From CAZLBV01 sp964557845 (lineage in GTDB: Bacteria; Acidobacteriota; Aminicenantia; Aminicenantales; Aminicenantaceae), in assembly GCA_964557845.1 (NCBI GenBank), contig CAZLBV010000075.1, positions 1-15,313 of the forward strand: a DNA stretch of 15,313 nt, in the 5' to 3' direction. Below are positions 1 to 6,015 of this stretch, one piece after another. The stretch's first letter is position 1, and every line of letters begins with the position of its first letter. A program made the position numbers and the translations under genes. Under the pieces are notes generated by a model that had not been told where the DNA came from, ran no database searches, and saw only the letters and a list, made by a program, of their open reading frames with translations.

Positions 1-345
1 CATCAATATGGGAAAAAGATCTTCATGCATTCGGATGGATTCATACTGGATATAATTCAGGATCTGATAGAGGTTGGGATCGATGCCTTGAACAGTCAGG
101 TTTTTTGTATGGGCTTAGAGGAAATGGGCAGGCGTTTCAGCGGAAAGTTGACCTTTTGGGGCGAGATCGACCGCCAATATATTCTCTCACAGGGAACAGA
201 GGAGGAAGTCTTGGCTGCAGTAAGAAGTTTTTATGATAGTCTCTATAAAGGGGGAGGAGTAATCGCCCAGTGTGAATTTGGACTTGAGGCTAAACCGGAG
301 AATATTTTAACTGTTTTCAAAACCTTTGATTCCATCCAGCTGTGA
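1..345 (+). CDS. Uroporphyrinogen decarboxylase-family protein, C-terminal part (5' end outside window)
   Basis: The reading frame is open from base 1, so the first ATG at 25 is internal; 114 residues are visible. They match the C-terminal half of UroD-superfamily proteins: a strand ending in HSDG (residues 10-13 of the visible part), then a segment like the family's DG.NP.Q (here GIDALNSQVF), then GKLTFWGEID and a GT-EEV helix start. Known family members are either haem-pathway decarboxylases or corrinoid methyltransferases (MtaA/MtbA-like). The HSDG and FWGEID wording resembles the methyltransferase-like and uncharacterised branch rather than true HemE, but the N-terminal active-site region is missing, so substrate cannot be called. 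The next gene starts 55 bp downstream on the same strand and may be cotranscribed. Confidence 0.85.
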   Translation, partial: HQYGKKIFMHSDGFILDIIQDLIEVGIDALNSQVFCMGLEEMGRRFSGKLTFWGEIDRQYILSQGTEEEVLAAVRSFYDSLYKGGGVIAQCEFGLEAKPENILTVFKTFDSIQL

Positions 346-400
346 TTCAGTTTATTTCTTCTATCTTATACTTCTGGAGGCATTGGTTTAGGAGGAAGGC

Positions 401-2749
401 ATGAGAATAAATGATTATCTCCAGCGGATTCGCAGGATCCGGATCCCCCAAAAGGGGTTTCCGGTAGAAAGAACCATCGCCAAAGAATTTGTTTCCCAAG
501 TTGCATCCCATGCCGTGATCCAGCCGGTTGAGATCCCTGAGATCAAGTCCTCTCCCAATGTGATCAACATCGCTGTGGCTACCCGAGATGTAGCTGTACA
601 CCTGAGTAAAATTGGGATATCTCCTCCGAGAAATAATAATTTATATTTAAAGTTAGATAAAAACCAGTGTGTTTGGCTGTTAAGTGGCTCTCCCCAATTT
701 CTTTTCAGTGGATATACATATCTTATTGAAGAGAGTTTCCAGGGAGTCGATAATAGAGATGAATGGAACTTTAATCCAGCTTTTAAAGAGGAGAAGTCCA
801 CTTTTGATCTATTCCTTACCCAATATGCCCGACTTATCCGTGACTTTGATAGGAAAGGCTATGTCCGGGAATATGCCCGCCTGGGATTTACCCAGATCGA
901 GGTCAATGCCTTGGCAACTCCTTTTCCCTATGAACAGGGAGTGCCCGGTGAGTTTTACCCTGATTTTTATACCTACTGCCCGGCTCTTGACCAATTCGTA
1001 TCCAGCCGTTTGAATCAGGGGATCTACCCAGATGACTATCTTCGAGCCAATCTGGATATTCTCAAGGAGAATGCAGCTCTGGCGGTTGAGTACGGTTTAA
1101 AACCCGGCCTGCTCGTTTTTGAACCCCGATCAGTGCCGGAGGAGATATTTAAAAAATATCCTACCCTCAGAGGAGCCAGAGTGGATCATCCTTTCAGGAG
1201 TTTTAAACCGCGTTATAATCTTTCCATTGTTCACCCGGTTGTTCAAGAACATTATGCTGAAATGATACGAAAACTATTGAGCGAGGTCCCCCAATTATCC
1301 TTCCTGAGCATTTGGACCAATGATAGCGGGGCGGGATTCGAACATACCAAGTCGCTGTATGTGGGAAGGAATGGTGGTGCTTATTTGATCCGGGAATGGA
1401 AGGATGATGACCAGATTGCCGGAACAGCCGCAGACAATGTGATCAAATTTTTCCGGCTTCTGAAAAGAGCAGCGGCAGAGATCAATCCTGAATTTAGGGT
1501 CATCACGCGGCTTGAGCCGTTTTATGGAGAAAGGAAGCACCTCTGGCCTGAGATCAAAGACGGTATAGACGTCGAGACCAATTCACTGCTGGCTGAGGGA
1601 TGGGAAAACATCTACCCACACCCCCGTTATAATGATATTAAAGTGTCTGGATCTGCTCTCCAAAACACCTTAAATGACGAAGAACAGAAAAAAATGGATG
1701 AGCTTAAGAAAAGAAGCAGCCGGTGTTATTTTTATCATATGTTTGCCTCGCACACCAATCATGAACCTCTCCTCGGGATTCCGTTTCCCTGGTTGACTTA
1801 TGAAAAATTAAGATCTGCTTTTAAGATTGGCGCTGAATATATGGCGCATGTAGGAGGGATCCATCCTCCTGATAAAGTTCCTTATGCCGTTAATCAGGAG
1901 ATCTTCCGGCTTTTTCAGCTCAACTCAGATATAGATATTGATGAGTCGGTGCGGCAGATCGGTGTCAGATATGTAGGAAAAAAATTTACCGATGATCTGG
2001 TAAAAGGATGGCGTTTTGTCGAGGAGGCGATCCGGAGTTTTGTTCCGCTTTCCATATATACCCATTACGGTGCAGTCTGGCAGCGGTTGCTCATCCGGCC
2101 GCTGGTTCCTGATATAGATGGTATCCCTGAGGAACTACGTGCTTATTATGAGAAATTTATGTGTACTTCCATCCATAATCCAAACAGGGTCGACTTAGCC
2201 AAAGATGTCCTCTTTGAACTGATCCAGCCGGAATATGCCCTGGAGTCGGTCAAGAAGATAAACAGCAGAGTCTGGACTTCTCTGGAAAAAGCCCAGTCCA
2301 TTTTAAGGAAAAAAGCAGAAGAATGTAAACAAGCCGGAGAACACAACTATGCCGAGGTCTTTTTTGATCAATATTACCGAACCTGGGCATTGAACTGCCT
2401 GTTCAGATCACTCCGGAACGCAGCGGATTGGATCTATTCAGTTCATGCCTATCTCGGATCCGATGAAGCCGAGATCAGGGGGCAATGTTTAAATTCATTA
2501 AAAAATTTGATCGAAGATGAGATCGATAATTCAAAAAACCTGCTGCAGTTATGGGAGACAGCTTCCTGTGAATGGATGATCTTATCCGGGAGCGAAGAAA
2601 CCCCTTTTATTTATAAGGACAATCTGCCTGAACTTGTTAAAAAAAAGATCGAATTGATGGAAGCCTATAAAGACCGGGAGCCACGTATAGATCCTGATTA
2701 CATGTTTCGTATCAAAAACGATCCATACAAAAGGACAAAAGAGTATTAA
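401..2749 (+). CDS. Large putative glycoside hydrolase-like protein (GH20/GH67-type layout, family unassigned)
   Basis: The start ATG follows a strong GGAGGAAGG site. The 782-residue protein has no signal peptide, so it is probably cytoplasmic. Residues about 50-112 resemble the small alpha/beta domain that precedes the barrel in GH20 and GH67 enzymes, including a VWLLSGSPQFLFSGYTYLIEE-like strand-helix. Residues about 135-480 look like a TIM barrel, with successive strand ends at IEVNALATP (166-174), LLVFEP (237-242), IWTNDSGAG (304-312), ITRLEPFYGE (368-377) and VETNSLLAEGW (391-401). Acidic residues E241, D308, E372 and E377 are candidate catalytic residues by position only. Residues about 520-770 are mostly helical. 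I do not recognise a named family. Its UroD-like neighbour gives no clear pathway. The hydrolase role is inferred from fold pattern, not from a diagnostic motif. Confidence 0.6.
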   Translation: MRINDYLQRIRRIRIPQKGFPVERTIAKEFVSQVASHAVIQPVEIPEIKSSPNVINIAVATRDVAVHLSKIGISPPRNNNLYLKLDKNQCVWLLSGSPQFLFSGYTYLIEESFQGVDNRDEWNFNPAFKEEKSTFDLFLTQYARLIRDFDRKGYVREYARLGFTQIEVNALATPFPYEQGVPGEFYPDFYTYCPALDQFVSSRLNQGIYPDDYLRANLDILKENAALAVEYGLKPGLLVFEPRSVPEEIFKKYPTLRGARVDHPFRSFKPRYNLSIVHPVVQEHYAEMIRKLLSEVPQLSFLSIWTNDSGAGFEHTKSLYVGRNGGAYLIREWKDDDQIAGTAADNVIKFFRLLKRAAAEINPEFRVITRLEPFYGERKHLWPEIKDGIDVETNSLLAEGWENIYPHPRYNDIKVSGSALQNTLNDEEQKKMDELKKRSSRCYFYHMFASHTNHEPLLGIPFPWLTYEKLRSAFKIGAEYMAHVGGIHPPDKVPYAVNQEIFRLFQLNSDIDIDESVRQIGVRYVGKKFTDDLVKGWRFVEEAIRSFVPLSIYTHYGAVWQRLLIRPLVPDIDGIPEELRAYYEKFMCTSIHNPNRVDLAKDVLFELIQPEYALESVKKINSRVWTSLEKAQSILRKKAEECKQAGEHNYAEVFFDQYYRTWALNCLFRSLRNAADWIYSVHAYLGSDEAEIRGQCLNSLKNLIEDEIDNSKNLLQLWETASCEWMILSGSEETPFIYKDNLPELVKKKIELMEAYKDREPRIDPDYMFRIKNDPYKRTKEY

Positions 2750-2766
2750 TTCTGTATTAATCCTGT

Positions 2767-2795
2767 TTGACTTCAAAAAAAACCTGTGATATATG
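2767..2795 (+). promoter_or_regulatory. Candidate sigma-70 promoter of the cold-shock gene
   Basis: TTGACT (2767-2772) is followed after exactly 17 bp by TATATG (2790-2795). TGA sits directly before the -10 box, giving an extended -10. Transcription would begin near 2802 and leave a leader of about 137 nt before the TTG start at 2939. A long leader is typical of cspA-type genes. The call rests on sequence match alone. Confidence 0.55.
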
Positions 2796-2810
2796 TTCCT
2801 TTTCCTGATA

Positions 2811-2827
2811 TGTGTATTGTTTACACA
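2811..2827. promoter_or_regulatory. Perfect palindrome TGTGTA-N5-TACACA in the cold-shock gene leader
   Basis: Two perfect 6-bp arms, TGTGTA (2811-2816) and TACACA (2822-2827), flank TTGTT. The site lies about 10 to 25 bases after the predicted transcription start. It could be a repressor site or a hairpin at the 5' end of the leader. No U-run follows, so it is not an intrinsic terminator. Confidence 0.4.
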
Positions 2828-2938
2828 GAGAAGGAAGGCCTGAGTTTTTTCCGGGTTTCACTCTGCAGGATTGTTCCTTTTGCAAGAGTCGTGACCTAAG
2901 CCGAGGGCCAGGATTTATTTTTTTAGGAGGACATAGCT

Positions 2939-3145
2939 TTGCCAAAGGGAACTATCAAATGGTTTAGTAACGAGAAAGGGTATGGATTTATTGAAGAGGA
3001 AGGGGCAGAAGGGAAGGATGTTTTTGTTCATTTTTCTTCGATTAAAATGTCTGGATTCAAAACCCTGAATGAAGGAGATGTTGTGGTTTTCGAAGTAGAA
3101 GAGGGTGAAAGAGGCCCTGTTGCGAAAAATGTAACCAAAGAATAA
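2939..3145 (+). CDS. csp: Cold-shock protein (single CSD domain, OB fold)
   Basis: This 68-residue protein is a complete, normal-length cold-shock domain that binds single-stranded nucleic acid and acts as an RNA chaperone. It opens with GTIKWFSNEKGYGFIEEE, which contains the RNP1 motif (KGYGFI). The RNP2 motif VFVHF and the following SSI lie near residues 28-35, and the family ending (a GP.A.NV motif) is present. The start is TTG at 2939, chosen because AGGAGG lies at 2925-2930 with 8 bases of spacing and because the protein then begins exactly at the family's usual N-terminus. It appears to be transcribed alone from its own promoter with a long leader. A candidate terminator follows at 3212-3242. 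Confidence 0.97.
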   Translation: MPKGTIKWFSNEKGYGFIEEEGAEGKDVFVHFSSIKMSGFKTLNEGDVVVFEVEEGERGPVAKNVTKE

Positions 3146-3211
3146 AGAGTAAAAATATACGACTTTTTGAATTTAATTTTTAAATTTTAGCTGGTTTAAT
3201 TCAAAATCGCC

Positions 3212-3242
3212 TTGCTGAATTTTCTAGTCTGCCAGCAATTTT
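3212..3242 (+). terminator. Candidate intrinsic terminator after the cold-shock gene
   Basis: TTGCTG (3212-3217) can pair with CAGCAA (3233-3238) over a 15-base loop, and TTTT follows directly (3239-3242). The stem is short and the loop large, so this is a weak candidate. Its position between two separately promoted genes supports it. Confidence 0.35.
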
Positions 3243-3278
3243 AAATAAAGCATATTATTGTTACAAAATTCCTCAAAA

Positions 3279-3305
3279 GTGTTACTATTTTAATATTTTT
3301 GACAC
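3279..3305. promoter_or_regulatory. Candidate NikR operator upstream of nikK
   Basis: GTGTTAC (3279-3285), a 13-bp spacer and TTGACAC (3299-3305) match 7/7 and 5/7 positions of the NikR operator form I recall for several anaerobes such as Geobacter and Desulfovibrio relatives, GTGTTAC-N13/14-GTAACAC. The site is about 30 bp before the nikK start, where a repressor of nickel uptake would act. The right arm also reads as a -35 box (TTGACA), so part of the match may reflect promoter sequence. No nikR gene is in the window. Confidence 0.45.
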
Positions 3306-3327
3306 GGAATCAGGTCTGTGATATATG
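3299..3327 (+). promoter_or_regulatory. Possible promoter TTGACA-N17-TATATG overlapping the nikK start region
   Basis: TTGACA (3299-3304), 17 bp, then TATATG (3322-3327) with TGA just before the -10. The last 12 bases are identical to those in the cold-shock promoter. If active, transcription would start near 3334, only a few bases before the ATG at 3337 and past the GGAGGGG site at 3327-3333. It would therefore make a nearly leaderless message. A promoter further upstream would use the ribosome site better, so this call is tentative. Confidence 0.35.
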
Positions 3328-3336
3328 GAGGGGACT

Positions 3337-4089
3337 ATGTATCAAAGGAAATATTCAAAGATTGGTAAAGTATTTGTGTTTATTGGCCTGTTTTTCTTGG
3401 TAATAAGTCTTTGGGCTCATTTTAATTGGATCGCTCCCTTAGAACGTGAAGTCAAAGTTGGGGAAACAGCATTTTTTAGTTTGAACCATGGGCATCAATT
3501 TCCGGCTGGTGAAGAAACTCCCAATATGGACTATGTCAAGGCTTTTGTGTTCACACCTTCAGGCGAGAATATTGAGCTGATCCCAAAAGACCAGGATGGA
3601 TCTTTACTAGTATCTTTTCCAGTTAAGGAGACCGGCTGCCATATCGTATATTTTGAAGATGATAGGGGAGTAAGAAGCCGTACCCCTCGGGGATGGCAGT
3701 CAGGAGGAAAGGATAAATATCCGGATGCCTCTCTGAGTATGAAATACTATTCTTCCTCTCTGGCGTATTTTCAAGTGGGTGAGGGAGAATTAGAGATCTT
3801 TCCACTGGGACTTCCCTTTGAACTGTCTGGATCTATCCGGAATAACAATCTAAATGTTGCTGTATTTAAGAATAAAGAGCCGGTGGAGGGGGTTGAGATA
3901 TCTCTCGTAAGTGAACATGCCGAACCCCAAGTGATTGGCAAAACGGATAAATCCGGAAGAATTGATCATAAACTCAATAATCTCAATGGCAAGCTGCTGG
4001 TAATTGCTTCTTATTTTAAAGAAATGTCTTCTGAGTCAGATTATAAAGAAGACCGTGCTGCATCTACCCTTTATCTCTGGATAGAATAA
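3337..4089 (+). CDS. nikK: NikK-like DUF4198 periplasmic component of a nickel/cobalt ECF transporter
   Basis: I place the start at ATG 3337 (250 aa), because GGAGGGG at 3327-3333 precedes it; an in-frame ATG at 3325 has no such site. An N-terminal hydrophobic stretch (about 11-27) ending LWA-HFNW is a signal peptide, and cleavage after LWA would leave His as the mature first residue. The body matches the DUF4198 pattern of metal-transport accessory proteins: an early W-I-AP, GHQFPAGE near residue 47, then beta-rich segments and a C-terminal Ig-like part with a KTDKSGRID turn (about 203-215). DUF4198 proteins commonly sit in Ni/Co uptake loci and are thought to help capture or deliver metal outside the membrane. 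It is first in the operon, 7 bp ahead of nikM. The exact function of the family is poorly defined. Confidence 0.85.
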   Translation: MYQRKYSKIGKVFVFIGLFFLVISLWAHFNWIAPLEREVKVGETAFFSLNHGHQFPAGEETPNMDYVKAFVFTPSGENIELIPKDQDGSLLVSFPVKETGCHIVYFEDDRGVRSRTPRGWQSGGKDKYPDASLSMKYYSSSLAYFQVGEGELEIFPLGLPFELSGSIRNNNLNVAVFKNKEPVEGVEISLVSEHAEPQVIGKTDKSGRIDHKLNNLNGKLLVIASYFKEMSSESDYKEDRAASTLYLWIE

Positions 4090-4096
4090 AAAAGCC

Positions 4097-4687
4097 ATGC
4101 ATATAGCTGATGGGATAATCGCTGCAGAGATTGCGGCTGCGGCGGATGTGGTCTCGGTGGGAACGATCTATTTCCTGGGAAAGCGTATCCAGGCCGCCGA
4201 TATACCTAAATTGGGAATGACAGCAGCTGCGTTATTTGTGGCTTCCCTTATTCATTTTCCGGTCGCGGGAACATCGATCCATTTAGGATTATTCGGAATT
4301 GCTGGTATTATACTTGGAGTCAATGCTTTTCCTGCGATTTTTTCGGCTCTTCTGTTTCAGGCCCTTATCTTTCAGCACGGGGGAATCCTTTCGATTGGAA
4401 TAAACTCTTTAAATATGGGCGCCGGGGCTCTCTGTGCTTATTTGATCTGGAAGATCAGAGCTATTCCAGAGCCTCTTCGCGCTTTCACGGCTGGAGCAGC
4501 CGCCATTTTGATACCTGCCTTATTAATGGTGATTGAATTTCAGTTCTCTGGATACGGCAGAAGGATATTTTTCATTTTTTATATTTACGCGCTGGTAGCC
4601 GTGATCGAAGGGGCTTTAACCTTAGTGGTGGTTAATTTTTTCAGAATGGTCAAATCACCGATTCTGGAGCAATTTAATGAAAAGTAA
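4097..4687 (+). CDS. nikM: NikM/CbiM, substrate-specific membrane component (S unit) of Ni/Co ECF transporter
   Basis: The protein begins MHIADGI, the family's obligatory N-terminus. In NikM structures the amino group of Met1, His2 and a later His coordinate the metal. This fixes the start at 4097 despite a poor ribosome site, which suggests translational coupling to nikK just upstream. About six to seven hydrophobic helices span 196 residues. Conserved landmarks are HFPVAGTSIH (53-62), which holds the candidate third ligand region, FQALIFQHGG (87-96) and the N-S-L-N-MG motif (103-108). Typical CbiM proteins are slightly longer and some are fused to the NikN/CbiN part; here that part is absent and nikL follows instead. 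The 3' end overlaps nikL by 11 bp. Nickel and cobalt versions are hard to separate by sequence; the KMLQO gene order favours nickel. Confidence 0.96.
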   Translation: MHIADGIIAAEIAAAADVVSVGTIYFLGKRIQAADIPKLGMTAAALFVASLIHFPVAGTSIHLGLFGIAGIILGVNAFPAIFSALLFQALIFQHGGILSIGINSLNMGAGALCAYLIWKIRAIPEPLRAFTAGAAAILIPALLMVIEFQFSGYGRRIFFIFYIYALVAVIEGALTLVVVNFFRMVKSPILEQFNEK

Positions 4688-5186
4688 TAGGATAATATTG
4701 ATATTAATGTTTATTCTAATCCCAACGCTGGTATGTGCGCATGAACTCCAGGTTTTGATCGATCTGAAGCCTCCCTTTGTTGCTCTTCATTCCCAGTATA
4801 GTGAGAATGAATCCTGTTCCTATGCAGAGGTATCTATTTTCAGTCCACACAGTAATATAGCCGAGTTTCAGATCGGATATGCAGATAAGAATGGAAATTT
4901 TTCCTTTTTGCCGGATAGCCCCGGAATCTGGAAGATAAAGATCGATGACGGGATGGGACATGTTAAAAATGTTACGATTGAGGTAACCGAGGTATTTTTA
5001 GATAAAGAGCAAAGTAAGTCTGGCGAGGAGACGAGAACAACCGCCCTTGACCGGTCCAGAAGGGAAATTCCAGATTATCTTAAAGCTATCTTTGGCATGA
5101 GCCTCATTGTTGGTATAACTGGTATAATTTACTGGATCAAGGCGAATAAGGTGATGAAAAACCGAGAGAAGTCCCTTGAAGCATAG
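4677..5186 (+). CDS. nikL: NikL-like extracytoplasmic auxiliary subunit of the Ni transporter
   Basis: The 169-residue protein has a signal peptide or N-terminal membrane segment (about 5-20, ending LVCA), an external domain and a C-terminal transmembrane helix (about 135-153) followed by a basic tail. The external domain carries the family hallmark in which a SYAEVSIFSP strand is followed by FQIGYADKNGNFSFLPD and GIWKIKIDDGMGH, a carboxypeptidase-regulatory-like beta sandwich. NikL takes the place of CbiN/NikN in many loci of order nikKMLQO. Cleavage after CA would again leave His at the mature N-terminus. The start codon lies inside the end of nikM and the stop overlaps nikQ, so the three are translationally coupled. 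The name relies on architecture and position as well as on the motif. Confidence 0.82.
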   Translation: MKSNRIILILMFILIPTLVCAHELQVLIDLKPPFVALHSQYSENESCSYAEVSIFSPHSNIAEFQIGYADKNGNFSFLPDSPGIWKIKIDDGMGHVKNVTIEVTEVFLDKEQSKSGEETRTTALDRSRREIPDYLKAIFGMSLIVGITGIIYWIKANKVMKNREKSLEA

Positions 5187-5925
5187 TTTTATAGATAAAT
5201 ACAGCCATATAAATTCATCCATTCATGACTTGGATCCGAGAGCTAAATTTATTGCTTTTTTTTTGTCGATATTGATCATGGTTTCGGAACCGCATGGAGA
5301 AACAAGCTGTTTTATTTTTTATTTTGCTTTGATCTTCCTTTTGGTTTTTTTTAGTCGGGTCCCCATAAAGTTTTATTTTAAGAGAATTCTCGTGGTACTT
5401 CCTCTCTTATTGGCGATCGCTTTACTCTTGCCGTTATCCTTATGGGCGGGAGGAAATGCAAATATAAAACAAGGTCATATTCCTGCCGTCTTTATGGCTC
5501 TTTCTTTGTTTTTAAAGACCATGGGGGCTTTTATTTTACTACTGCTATTGGTTTCGACCAATAAATTTCACAAGCTTTTGAAAGGGCTTCGCATGCTTAA
5601 GATGCCGGAAGTGCTGGGCCAGATTACTGCGGTCATGTACCGCTATATTTTTCTTCTTAATGACGAACGCATCCGCACTTTTCGGGCCAAAGAGAGCAGA
5701 ACTCCGGGAAAGCTTCGATCCAATCCAATAAGGGTTTATGGTAATCTGGCTGCGCTCATATTTTTGAGAAGCTGGGAAAGGGCTCATGTCATCTATAATT
5801 CCATGCTTTCCAGAGGATTCACCGGAAATTTTCCTGACCAAAAGGAATTGAAAATGACATTCAAAGATATGATCTTTTCTGTTGTGGTGACTGCTGTTTT
5901 TCTCTCTGTCCGAATATTTTATTAA
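5176..5925 (+). CDS. nikQ: NikQ/CbiQ, energy-coupling transmembrane (T) component
   Basis: The start is TTG at 5176, inside the end of nikL (11-bp overlap), and gives a protein that opens with the family's usual FIDKYSHINS and LDPRAKF motif. At 249 residues it has the normal length. Several hydrophobic helices (roughly 27-45, 49-63, 72-92, 103-124) precede the cytoplasmic coupling region. The C-terminal coupling motif is clear: SWERAHVIYNSMLSRGF around residues 197-213, where the MLSRGF segment is the helix that docks on the ATPase. An earlier segment, MYRYIFLLNDERIRTFRAKESR (about 154-175), is also family-typical. NikQ passes movement from NikO to the substrate-binding NikM. Confidence 0.95.
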   Translation: MKHSFIDKYSHINSSIHDLDPRAKFIAFFLSILIMVSEPHGETSCFIFYFALIFLLVFFSRVPIKFYFKRILVVLPLLLAIALLLPLSLWAGGNANIKQGHIPAVFMALSLFLKTMGAFILLLLLVSTNKFHKLLKGLRMLKMPEVLGQITAVMYRYIFLLNDERIRTFRAKESRTPGKLRSNPIRVYGNLAALIFLRSWERAHVIYNSMLSRGFTGNFPDQKELKMTFKDMIFSVVVTAVFLSVRIFY

Positions 5926-5926
5926 C

Positions 5927-5975
5927 TTGGATTAGTCATATAAAGTGCCGATTATAATGATAAACAATTTATTGT
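5927..5975 (+). promoter_or_regulatory. Intergenic block between nikQ and nikO with -10-like box and palindrome
   Basis: The 90-bp gap between nikQ and nikO holds TTGGAT (5927-5932) and a perfect TATAAT (5953-5958), but the 20-bp spacer is longer than normal. Just after it is the palindrome ACAAT-TT-ATTGT (5964-5975). A secondary promoter with an operator for nikO is possible. The evidence is weak. Confidence 0.25.
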
Positions 5976-6015
5976 CACGAAGTTGGAATATTTTCTAGGA
6001 AAATAGGAGGATGGT

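Noticed and set aside
415..801. 128-residue minus-strand frame within the GH-like gene
   Set aside because: No ribosome site or recognisable domain; it is the reverse of a well-supported coding region.
3325..3336. Upstream ATG as the nikK start
   Set aside because: The GGAGGGG sequence lies between this ATG and the one at 3337, so it serves the second ATG; the four extra residues add nothing to the signal peptide.
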